Below, in pieces: positions 1 to 7,115 of a stretch of 9,379 bases of DNA. Position numbers and translations under genes: made by a program. Every line of letters begins with the position of its first letter. Position 1 is the first letter of the stretch. Location: contig CAZFUY010000108.1 in assembly GCA_964522445.1 (NCBI GenBank), forward strand, positions 1-9,379. The letters are read 5' to 3'. The notes under the pieces are model-generated. The model ran no database searches, was not told the origin of the DNA, and saw nothing but the letters and a program-made list of their open reading frames with translations. Source of the DNA: CAZFUY01 sp964522445. Lineage in GTDB: Bacteria > Pseudomonadota > Gammaproteobacteria > SZUA-229.

Positions 1-2
1 AT

Positions 3-143
3 TTAAAATCTTTTGGCCTTAAAGTTCTGCAACAGGATGTTAGCAATCATTTAATTTTAACCACATCCCCATATACACAATGCCCTATACGGGTGATTTA
101 TTTATCTGTATTTTCTACTAGACTTTATTATCAGGAAACGTAA
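3..143 (+). CDS. Possible C-terminal end of an upstream gene (partial, unrecognised)
   Basis: Frame 3 is open from the window edge to a TAA at 141-143, giving 46 residues ending in YLSVFSTRLYYQET. The only support is that the frame stays open in AT-rich DNA and that its stop lies 8 bases before a convincing plus-strand terminator, as expected for the last gene of an upstream unit. No family is recognised, and the open stretch is short enough to be chance. The sequence left of the window would settle it. Confidence 0.25.
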   Translation, partial: LKSFGLKVLQQDVSNHLILTTSPYTQCPIRVIYLSVFSTRLYYQET

Positions 144-151
144 AATCTTAA

Positions 152-193
152 ACCGCATAAGCTGTAGCTAATACACTTATGCGGTATTTTTTT
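152..193 (+). terminator. Rho-independent terminator
   Basis: ACCGCATAAG (152-161) and CTTATGCGGT (176-185) form a perfect 10-bp stem with a 14-base loop, followed by an A and seven T (187-193). The T-tract is only on the plus-strand side, so it ends transcription arriving from the left. It lies just before the phosphoesterase gene, implying that gene is separated from whatever lies upstream, or that read-through into it is limited. Confidence 0.7.
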
Positions 194-200
194 ATAATGC

Positions 201-204
201 GAGG
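201..204 (+). promoter_or_regulatory. Ribosome binding site of the phosphoesterase gene
   Basis: GAGG sits 7 bases before the ATG at 212. This selects 212 over the in-frame upstream ATGs at 179 and 197: the first lies inside the terminator stem and the second overlaps the RBS region. Confidence 0.6.
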
Positions 205-211
205 TTTTCAC

Positions 212-760
212 ATGCCCCTCCCCAGCAATACAAGCCTCCGAATTGGCATCATTTCTGATACCCACGGCCATATTGACCCAAATATCATTAATACTATTAA
301 AACCTGCGAACATATTATTCATGCGGGTGATATCTGTGGCGCTCATATACTTGAGCAACTTAAAACAATCTCAAATAATGTAATTGCTGTTGCCGGAAAC
401 AATGATACTTCTGGAATATGGCCAATTGAAGAGACTTACATTGTTAATACTCTGCCGCAAATAGCAGAAATCGATCTGCCTGGCGGCAAACTAATTATCG
501 AACATGGCCACCGACATGGCATGCAAAAGCCCTGTCATAAGTCATTAAGGCACACTCATCCACAGGCACGTGTTATTGTTTATGGACATACGCATACTAT
601 GCTGGTTGATAAGGATGAAGATACATGGGTGATAAACCCCGGTGCTGCTGGAAAAATGAGAACACGTGGCGGCCCATCCTGTTTAATACTAACGGCTTCA
701 GAATCAAAATGGGATGTGGAAATGATTCGCTTTCCTTTAGAAGAATTAGCACAGGCATAA
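212..760 (+). CDS. YfcE/MJ0936-type calcineurin-like metallophosphoesterase
   Basis: A 182-residue cytosolic protein with the complete dimetal phosphoesterase motif set in order: D16-x-H18 (SDTHGH), G39-D40 (HAGD), G62-N63-N64-D65, H98-G-H100 and G125-H126-T-H128, followed by the conserved INPGA stretch near 141. Length and motif spacing match small YfcE-like phosphodiesterases, which bind two divalent metals and hydrolyse phosphodiester test substrates; the natural substrate of the family is poorly defined. There is no signal peptide or membrane segment. The start at 212 is chosen because a GAGG lies 7 bases upstream; an in-frame extension to 179 would run through the terminator stem. It stands alone on the plus strand and converges on the REC-EAL gene with 7 bases between stops and no terminator visible there. 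No functional link to the signalling operon is evident. Confidence 0.9.
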   Translation: MPLPSNTSLRIGIISDTHGHIDPNIINTIKTCEHIIHAGDICGAHILEQLKTISNNVIAVAGNNDTSGIWPIEETYIVNTLPQIAEIDLPGGKLIIEHGHRHGMQKPCHKSLRHTHPQARVIVYGHTHTMLVDKDEDTWVINPGAAGKMRTRGGPSCLILTASESKWDVEMIRFPLEELAQA

Positions 761-767
761 CCCTGAA

Positions 768-1949
768 TTAATCTCGGCTTTTATTCCACTCAATCAGGTC
801 ACCCGCCGGCATTGGTCTTGCGATGTAATACCCCTGAGCAATATCACACCCCATCTCTTTCAATAACAGCAGCGTTTCTTTATCTTCCACACCCTCTGCA
901 ACCACATGCATATTCAGTTCATGACCCAGCATAATGCAGGTTTTTACTATACCTCGCGCATCTTCATCCTGACTCATATTCATAACAAAACTTTGATCCA
1001 CTTTAAGCTCTGTGAATGGGACTCGATAAAGCTGTGACAGGGATGAATACCCCGTACCAAAATCATCAATAGATAGCTCTATGCCTTTCATACGCAATCG
1101 TGTGAGTATATCCAGCGATGTCACCAGCTCACCCATCAAAGCACTTTCAGTGACCTCCAGCGTTAACATCGAGGGGTCTAACCTGTGATTGTTCAGCATA
1201 TTGCTCAACTGTTCAGGTAGAGACAGTGAGGTAATATTTTCAGCTGAGATATTGACAGAAACCTGAAGCATTAGATCTTCAGCTTTCCAGAATAAAGTCT
1301 GCTCCACAGCCTGCTTAATAATCTGTCCTGTTAAATCACCAATAAGACCACTTTTTTCAGCCAGTGGGATAAATAAATTAGGATAAATTAACCCATGCTC
1401 TGGATGCTGCCAGCGCACTAAAGCCTCAACACCCGATAATGAATCACTTTTAATATCAATCTGCGGCTGATAATGCAACACCAGTTGCTTATTAAGAATA
1501 GCGTCTTCCAGCTCACCCACTGTAAGCTGTAACTCATTGAAGTTACCCTCTGCTGCTTTATGCTTTTTACTCTGGATATATGCCTGTACAATATCCTGCA
1601 ACACTTTGAACTGTAGCGGCTTACTAAGTGTGGCAATAATATCCAGTGAATGCGCCCGGGCTAATTGCTCTGCCGAATGAAGCACACCTGAGTCATAACC
1701 ACTGACCAGAATCAGAGGTAAAACATGTCCATTTTCCGCCAGCCGCCTCATAACTTCTATACCATCCATCTCTGGCATATTAAGATCCAGTATAAGAATT
1801 GAACCTTCAGAAAATAAGCTATTTTCTTCAAAAAATGTTGCGGCTTTTGTATAAATACTTGCCTGATACTCCATCAAATGAACAAATTCACCCAGCATAT
1901 TTGCAGTCTGCTGCTCATCATCAATGATATATACAGTCTCAATAGTCAT
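768..1949 (-). CDS. REC-EAL response regulator, cyclic-di-GMP phosphodiesterase (RocR-like layout)
   Basis: A 393-residue protein with an N-terminal receiver (about 5-122) and a C-terminal EAL domain (about 145-388). The receiver has the acidic pair D10-D11, phospho-acceptor D55 (LDLNMPEMDG), S83 and K110. The EAL domain keeps the metal and catalytic residues: E175 of EALVRW, N233 (SVNIS), E265 and E268 (LEVTES), D295-D296 (DDFGTG), K316 (LKVD), E352 (AEGVE) and Q372 (QGY). It should therefore hydrolyse c-di-GMP to pGpG, under control of receiver phosphorylation. From memory, the numbering coincides with that of Pseudomonas aeruginosa RocR, suggesting the same architecture without large indels. 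It is the last gene of the minus-strand run. Its ATG shares one base with the TAA of the hemerythrin-kinase gene (TAATG), so the two are probably translationally coupled and the kinase may phosphorylate it (inference). Confidence 0.93.
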   Translation of the reverse strand: MTIETVYIIDDEQQTANMLGEFVHLMEYQASIYTKAATFFEENSLFSEGSILILDLNMPEMDGIEVMRRLAENGHVLPLILVSGYDSGVLHSAEQLARAHSLDIIATLSKPLQFKVLQDIVQAYIQSKKHKAAEGNFNELQLTVGELEDAILNKQLVLHYQPQIDIKSDSLSGVEALVRWQHPEHGLIYPNLFIPLAEKSGLIGDLTGQIIKQAVEQTLFWKAEDLMLQVSVNISAENITSLSLPEQLSNMLNNHRLDPSMLTLEVTESALMGELVTSLDILTRLRMKGIELSIDDFGTGYSSLSQLYRVPFTELKVDQSFVMNMSQDEDARGIVKTCIMLGHELNMHVVAEGVEDKETLLLLKEMGCDIAQGYYIARPMPAGDLIEWNKSRD

Positions 1950-4900
1950 TAAATATTATTTCCCAAATGATCTGTGCCAGATATTTTAAGAGCATGCTCA
2001 ATGTGACTTGCTTTTCCCTCACAATAGGGCGCTATTGCCTTATCCATACCCATAATATGATTTGTTAACCAGTCTGCTATAAATTCCACCAATGCTTCTG
2101 CCGTCAGTTTTCCAAGATCATGTTCTTTAATACGTCGCCCAACTTCTTTAATCAACAACTGATGAACCTGCTGATGTTTAATCAGACCTGGATATTCACA
2201 AACTTTCATTAAACGTTCTTCTCGTTGAAAGTGATATTGTGTGTAATCAAATAATTCATCCAGAATATTACTTATTTCTTTATTATCTGGATTATCGCTA
2301 TTCAATACGGCTATACAACGGTTAACCAGTGACACGAGAACTTTATGATCCTGATCAATCTGGGGAATACCAATACTTAAGTCTTCCGTCCACGTAATAA
2401 AGCTTACAGGTTTATTACATAATAAAGATGTCATATTAATTGCTGGTTGATGCGTGCCACCATCAAGCAATATGCGTATTTTTTGCAGTAATTCCTGTCG
2501 CTTAAAAGGTTTGTGAATTAAATTCTGATGCAAGTAATCATCTGGTATATTTATATGCCGATCATCACTAAAACCGCTGACCAGCTGAATTTTTACGCCG
2601 GGATATTTTTTCTGAACAAATGCAGCAAGCTCATAACCATCCATCTCAGGCATAATGACATCAGAAATAACAAGATCTATAGATTCATTTTCAAGAATCT
2701 CCAGAGCCTGATGGCCTCTTTCAGCACAAAAAACACTATAGCCCTGCTCAGTTAATATTTCAGAATTTAAGTAAAGCAATGACGATTCATCATCAACTAA
2801 TAGAATCGTTTCTGTACCCTTAATGTCTAGCATATTAGTTTCTTCTACGGGATGTTCATTACCTGCACTTTCCTGATAACGTGGAAAATAAAATACAAAT
2901 TGTGAACCATGGCCTAACTCAGAATAAACTTTTATAACTCCTTTACTTCGCTCTACAAAACCATACACCTGGCTTAAACCCAGGCCTGTGCCTTTTTCTC
3001 CCTTGGTTGAAAAGAAAGGGTCAAAGATTTTTTCTTTGATAGCTTCATCCATGCCACTGCCTGTATCAGCAATACGAAGCAGGACATAATCACCCGCTTC
3101 AAGATTTAACAGATTCGCATTCATTGCATTAATTTTCTCATTACGAGTCTGAATAGTTAGCTGACCATTACCATCTATCGCATGCATAGCATTAATGCTT
3201 ATATTAAGAATAGCATCTTCCAGATCACCACTGTCCAGCCAGAGCATCCACAAGTTTTCCTCTAGATCAAGTTCCAGTTTTATACGTACAGTCAGTGTTT
3301 TCTCCAGCAAATGCTTCTCATATCCCAATAGAGTATTAAGGTTTACCATATTTGCTTCGGATGTTTTCTGCCGTGAGAAAGCCAGTAATTTTTTAGTAAG
3401 CTTGGCACCACGCTCACCTGCACGGTGTATTTCATTAACATAACCAAGCAGTTTGGGATGATCATTCAGCATACCTTCCATTAACCCTGAGTAGCCCAAA
3501 ACCACACCAAGCATATTATTGAAATCATGAGCAATACCCCCAGTAAGTTTTCCCAGAGCATCCATTTTCTGACTACGGCGAAGTTGTCCTTCCTGCTGCT
3601 TTGTTTTAGTTAGGTCCTGACAGGAGCCAATAAACCGCATTTGCCCATCACTCCCCCGAGGCAATTCAGCAACTGATAATCGCATTGGGAAAGTATCTTT
3701 ATTTTTACGCTGAGCTTCTACTTCACGAATAATGCCAACAACATGAGCATCTCCTGTTTTTACATAACGTTGAAGGTAACCATCATGCTGTTCTGCAATA
3801 AAATCAGGCATAAGGTGATTAACACTTTCTCCAATAATCTGCTCTGCAGAATAACCAAATAATGTTTCTGCCGCTTTACTAAAACTATGAACAATTCCAG
3901 CTTCATCAATAGTAATCACCGCATCCAGCATAGAATTAAGCATATCTCGTTGCTCAGATTCTTTTTTTGATAAAGCTCTGAGCGCCTGATGCTCCTCAGT
4001 AACATCACGCATAACTTTAATAAAACTATTTTCTCCCTGTATTAAAGATATTGAGAAATCAAACCAGGTTGATTCATCAATTTCTAGCTCATAAGAAAAT
4101 AATTCCATTCCATTTTCAATCGCCTGACAGACTGGACATTTTTCCTTATCTATATTGTTATTATGAAAAACGCCATGAGTATGCCTACCAATTAAATCAA
4201 CACTTGATTGATTTGCAAGAGAACACGCCTGTTTATTGGCATGTTGTATAACACCTTTCCTGTCAACAATAATAGTTGCATCAGGTACAGCATCATAATA
4301 GGTCTCAGCTTTTGACATTGCACTAAAAGGATCACGCAAAGTTGTTTTAACTACAGCAATAAAAATAAGCCAGAATGAAAATAATTTTAAAATATGTCCA
4401 ACAAGATTTGATACCCCATAAACATCAACATAAAAAGTAAAAGCCATTTCAGCCATCATAGTGAGAACGATGGAGATAATTATCAATAAAAAAACTCGTT
4501 GATCCATTAGTTTACGTTGTCGATACAGATAAAATGCACCTGCAGCAAGAATACTGATAATGGTATATTCACTGTAAATCTTAAAATTTGTCAGTCCTTT
4601 TCCTTCAATAAATGTTGTGGGAAAATAACCAGACATAATCAGTGTCAACAATCCAATTGCGCCAAAAGCAAATAATAAAATTGCATAATTTCGTTTCAGT
4701 GAATGCGCCAGGAACCAGGGCGAGGTTAGCAGCAAAATAGCTTCCAGATAACGCGTACCAATCCAGAACTGAATGGCTATATCCGCCCCTGTTACTGGAA
4801 TAACAGACATGCCTTTATAGGTTAGCGCATGAATCATATCCAGCGCAGCAATCCAGAAATACCCACACCCCAGATACATTAAAAAATGATTACGGGTGAA

Positions 4901-5077
4901 ACTATACATCTGCCAGGCTACAACAGTCGTTAATATAGCGACAACAATGGTAAAAAATTCTGCCAGCGTATGAAATAAAAGAAAGCTAACCTGGCTAGAC
5001 ATAATCAGCAACAATACTAAAAACACTGGCAGCATTAATGTTTTAGCGTCCATTAAATTGCGTGAAGCACTAGACAT
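1949..5077 (-). CDS. Membrane hybrid histidine kinase with C-terminal hemerythrin (MASE3-PAS-PAS-HisKA-HATPase-REC-Hr)
   Basis: A 1042-residue sensor kinase. Residues about 12-245 hold some seven or eight hydrophobic segments of MASE3 type, with the hallmark stretch around 68-90 (ALDMIHALTYKGM). PAS domains follow at about 255-362 (with a CPVC motif at 314-317) and 375-492. HisKA has phospho-acceptor H517 (GGIAHDFNN). HATPase has an N-box with N625/N629, D671-T-G-S-G and GTGLG at 696-700. The receiver has D762-D763, D806, S834 and K856. The last about 130 residues (892-1022) are a bacteriohemerythrin domain with all seven di-iron ligands: H911, H949, E953, H968, H972, H1007 and D1012. It probably senses a small ligand such as O2 or NO, or redox state (from the Hr family), plus membrane and PAS signals. 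No HPt domain is present. A 110-base gap separates it from the upstream kinase gene; the downstream REC-EAL gene overlaps it by one base. Confidence 0.93.
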   Translation of the reverse strand: MSSASRNLMDAKTLMLPVFLVLLLIMSSQVSFLLFHTLAEFFTIVVAILTTVVAWQMYSFTRNHFLMYLGCGYFWIAALDMIHALTYKGMSVIPVTGADIAIQFWIGTRYLEAILLLTSPWFLAHSLKRNYAILLFAFGAIGLLTLIMSGYFPTTFIEGKGLTNFKIYSEYTIISILAAGAFYLYRQRKLMDQRVFLLIIISIVLTMMAEMAFTFYVDVYGVSNLVGHILKLFSFWLIFIAVVKTTLRDPFSAMSKAETYYDAVPDATIIVDRKGVIQHANKQACSLANQSSVDLIGRHTHGVFHNNNIDKEKCPVCQAIENGMELFSYELEIDESTWFDFSISLIQGENSFIKVMRDVTEEHQALRALSKKESEQRDMLNSMLDAVITIDEAGIVHSFSKAAETLFGYSAEQIIGESVNHLMPDFIAEQHDGYLQRYVKTGDAHVVGIIREVEAQRKNKDTFPMRLSVAELPRGSDGQMRFIGSCQDLTKTKQQEGQLRRSQKMDALGKLTGGIAHDFNNMLGVVLGYSGLMEGMLNDHPKLLGYVNEIHRAGERGAKLTKKLLAFSRQKTSEANMVNLNTLLGYEKHLLEKTLTVRIKLELDLEENLWMLWLDSGDLEDAILNISINAMHAIDGNGQLTIQTRNEKINAMNANLLNLEAGDYVLLRIADTGSGMDEAIKEKIFDPFFSTKGEKGTGLGLSQVYGFVERSKGVIKVYSELGHGSQFVFYFPRYQESAGNEHPVEETNMLDIKGTETILLVDDESSLLYLNSEILTEQGYSVFCAERGHQALEILENESIDLVISDVIMPEMDGYELAAFVQKKYPGVKIQLVSGFSDDRHINIPDDYLHQNLIHKPFKRQELLQKIRILLDGGTHQPAINMTSLLCNKPVSFITWTEDLSIGIPQIDQDHKVLVSLVNRCIAVLNSDNPDNKEISNILDELFDYTQYHFQREERLMKVCEYPGLIKHQQVHQLLIKEVGRRIKEHDLGKLTAEALVEFIADWLTNHIMGMDKAIAPYCEGKASHIEHALKISGTDHLGNNI

Positions 5078-5094
5078 AAATATTTACCCGACAT

Positions 5095-5119
5095 CTCACC
5101 AGCTGAACAAACTCACCAG
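5095..5119. promoter_or_regulatory. Pair of CTCACCAG direct repeats in the 110-base gap between the two kinase genes
   Basis: CTCACCAG occurs at 5095-5102 and exactly again at 5112-5119, 17 bases apart, just ahead of the hemerythrin-kinase start at 5077. This is the longest gap inside the operon and could hold an internal promoter or operator. No convincing -35/-10 pair or terminator is seen in 5078-5187, so the regulatory role is a guess. Confidence 0.25.
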
Positions 5120-5187
5120 ATATATCGATTGTTTGTTTTTTATCACCAACAATATGAAAAGTAGGCACAATAAATCCCTGATATTAT

Positions 5188-6729
5188 TTAAATTAATTTC
5201 TTAATATTGTCTATAAGCTCTTCTGTTTCAAACGGCTTGCTTAAAACCACTTTAATACTATCTAAATCTTCACTTATCGAATCTTTGTTATAACCAGTTA
5301 TCAATATAACAGGCACATTAGTTTTGATATCAGTAACTGATTTGGCAAGATCAATTCCTGTTAAGTCAGGCATATCCTTATCTGTAATTATCAAATCATA
5401 TATATCAGGGTTTTTGCTAAAATTTATTAATGCGTTTTTACTATTTGTTTCAACTGTTACGTCATAATTATAATGCCTGATAATTTCAGCTAACACATTT
5501 GCTACAGACGCTTCATCATCAACTATTAGTATATGTATTTTTTTATCAATCTTCTGTTCTACTTTCTGATCAATTTTATTAGTTAAATCATCACTAATAG
5601 ACAAATCTTCTTCAGGTAATAACAACTTAAATTCAGTATATTCCCCTACAATAGATTCAACAAAAATATGCCCCTGTTGATCATGCAGCATTCCATGTAA
5701 AGCAGATAACCCCATACCTGTGCTGCCTTCTCTTTCTCTAGTAGTAAAAAACGGCAAAAATATATTTTCCATATTTTTTAAGCCAATACCTTTCCCCGTA
5801 TCATGAATAGATAAAGCAATAAAATGTCCATCTACATTTTCATGGCATGAACTACAGGTTTTATCAGTTATCCTTTCTTTATGAACACTAATAGTAATAA
5901 CACCTTCACCATCTATTGCCTCAGCTGAGTTAATAACCAGATTCAATATCATTTGATGTAAACTTACAGGATTAACACTAACTGTTGGAACATTATCTAA
6001 TTGAGTTAATAACTTTACTGATGAGGGCAATGTTGAATTCAGAATTTTAATTGATTCTTTTATCACATCCACAACATTAACAGACTGGACTTCATTTATA
6101 TCATTTCGACTAAAGGCCATCATCTGCCTTATAAGATCTCGCGCAAGTTTTCCAGCAATAGATATTTCCTGCAAATAATCTATTAAGTCTTCATTTGAAT
6201 ATTGCTCTGCTTCCTCTACTGCAAGCTCAGCATAACCCAGTATGCTTGCCAACTTATTATTAAAATTATGAGCAATACCTGCCGTTAATTTATCTATAGC
6301 TTCTATTCTCTGAGCCTGATTTAATTGACTTTGAAGCTGATGCTGTTTTGTTATATCTCGCTTTATAGCAATATAATGCGTAACTATTCCTTCATTATTC
6401 TGCACTGGAGTAATACTTTGTTCTTCCAGATAAAGAACTTGATCTTTACGTTTATTCCATAATTCACCATGCCAGATATTCCCGGAAGAAATTGTATCCC
6501 AGAGATCTTTATAAAATGATGGGTCTTGCTTCCCCGATTTTAGTAGCCGTGGATTATTGCCTGTTACTTCCTGCAGTGAATAACCAGTTAAGGTTTCATA
6601 AGCAGGATTAACCCATATAATATTTCCATTAACATCAGTGATAACAACACCATCAGCAGCCGCATCTAATGCCAGTTTAAATAAACTATTGGGAGTTTCT
6701 GCAGAATAATTTTCTGATATATTAACCAT
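5188..6729 (-). CDS. Soluble PAS hybrid histidine kinase (PAS-HisKA-HATPase-REC)
   Basis: A 513-residue cytosolic kinase without membrane segments. PAS is at about 14-128 with typical motifs (VNPAYETLTGY, then KRDIT at 123-127). HisKA has H154 in GIAHNFNN; the residue after the histidine is Asn instead of the usual Asp/Glu. HATPase has an N-box around N263-N267, D310-T-G-K-G and G335-STGMG. A CSSCH motif sits at 292-296, between the N-box and the D310 loop. A short charged linker of I/V-D/E-Q/K-K units (about 385-398) joins to the receiver (about 398-512; D404-D405, D450, T478, K498). Its start overlaps the stand-alone REC gene by 8 bases, implying co-translation; GAGA lies just upstream of the ATG. 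It is most likely a second input to the same pathway. The signal bound by the PAS domain cannot be predicted. Confidence 0.9.
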   Translation of the reverse strand: MVNISENYSAETPNSLFKLALDAAADGVVITDVNGNIIWVNPAYETLTGYSLQEVTGNNPRLLKSGKQDPSFYKDLWDTISSGNIWHGELWNKRKDQVLYLEEQSITPVQNNEGIVTHYIAIKRDITKQHQLQSQLNQAQRIEAIDKLTAGIAHNFNNKLASILGYAELAVEEAEQYSNEDLIDYLQEISIAGKLARDLIRQMMAFSRNDINEVQSVNVVDVIKESIKILNSTLPSSVKLLTQLDNVPTVSVNPVSLHQMILNLVINSAEAIDGEGVITISVHKERITDKTCSSCHENVDGHFIALSIHDTGKGIGLKNMENIFLPFFTTREREGSTGMGLSALHGMLHDQQGHIFVESIVGEYTEFKLLLPEEDLSISDDLTNKIDQKVEQKIDKKIHILIVDDEASVANVLAEIIRHYNYDVTVETNSKNALINFSKNPDIYDLIITDKDMPDLTGIDLAKSVTDIKTNVPVILITGYNKDSISEDLDSIKVVLSKPFETEELIDNIKKLI

Positions 6730-7102
6730 TTTTTTTCTCTAATGCAGAGTGAACCATATCTCTTAATTGAGCTGCTTCAAATGGTTTTCTTAAAATATTA
6801 TCAACACCCATAAGATTTACTATTTCTAAATAGTCAAAGCGACCTGTTACTCCCCCTCCTCCTGAAATTGCAATAACGGGTAAGTTCGGTAGTTCTTTTT
6901 TTAATTCCATAATTAGATCTACACCATGTTTTTCAGGCATTACAATGTCTGTAACTATCAGGTTTACTTCTGACTCAAGGCATATTTTTTTAGCTATAAC
7001 TCCATTTTCTGCTTCAAGAATTTCATCCACTTCACTTTTAAGCATATTGCGCAGCATTTTTCTAACTGCCGCTTCATCATCAACAACAAGAATTCTAACC
7101 AT
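6722..7102 (-). CDS. Stand-alone receiver (CheY/Spo0F-like) response regulator
   Basis: A 126-residue protein consisting of one receiver domain and nothing else. D8-D9 form the acidic pocket, D52 (TDIVMPEKHG) is the phospho-acceptor, S80 the switch residue and K106 (RKPF) the conserved lysine. A four-glycine run follows S80. With no output domain it must act by protein contact: as a phosphate shuttle or sink between the hybrid kinases, or as a CheY-type partner. It lies between the MCP gene (11-base gap) and the soluble hybrid kinase gene (8-base overlap), so it is made together with both. Which of them it serves is not visible in the sequence; the C-terminus differs from the usual CheY layout too little to decide. 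Confidence 0.9.
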   Translation of the reverse strand: MVRILVVDDEAAVRKMLRNMLKSEVDEILEAENGVIAKKICLESEVNLIVTDIVMPEKHGVDLIMELKKELPNLPVIAISGGGGVTGRFDYLEIVNLMGVDNILRKPFEAAQLRDMVHSALEKKNG

Positions 7103-7109
7103 GTTAATA

Positions 7110-7115
7110 CACCTT
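7110..7115 (-). promoter_or_regulatory. Ribosome binding site of the REC gene, overlapping the MCP stop codon
   Basis: On the minus strand, AAGGTG (7115 to 7110) precedes the ATG at 7102 by 7 bases. Its two A residues belong to the TAA stop of the MCP gene (7116-7114). Ribosomes ending the MCP therefore finish on the start signal for REC, pointing to coupled expression. Confidence 0.55.

Noticed and set aside
193..198. Perfect TATAAT ahead of the phosphoesterase gene
   Set aside because: It overlaps the terminator T-tract and the RBS region, has no -35 partner at normal spacing, and would start transcription only a few bases before the ATG.
131..358. Minus-strand open frame opposite the phosphoesterase start
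   Set aside because: It overlaps the terminator and a gene with full catalytic motifs; its translation resembles no family.
1418..1636. Small open frames inside the large genes on either strand (for example 1418-1636, 2528-2755, 3195-3443, 4051-4251, 6945-7169, 7145-7351, 7781-7969, 8861-9043)
   Set aside because: All lie within genes with clear domain content in another frame, lack convincing RBS, and show no recognisable motif.
5138..5157. Hairpin from ATTGTT and AACAAT around a T-rich loop
   Set aside because: Only about six AT-rich pairs and the T-run is in the loop, not after the stem, so it cannot be called a terminator.
5842..5856. CSSCH as a c-type heme attachment site
   Set aside because: The protein has no signal peptide or membrane segment, and c-type heme is attached on the outer side of the membrane; the motif is more likely redox or metal related, or incidental.
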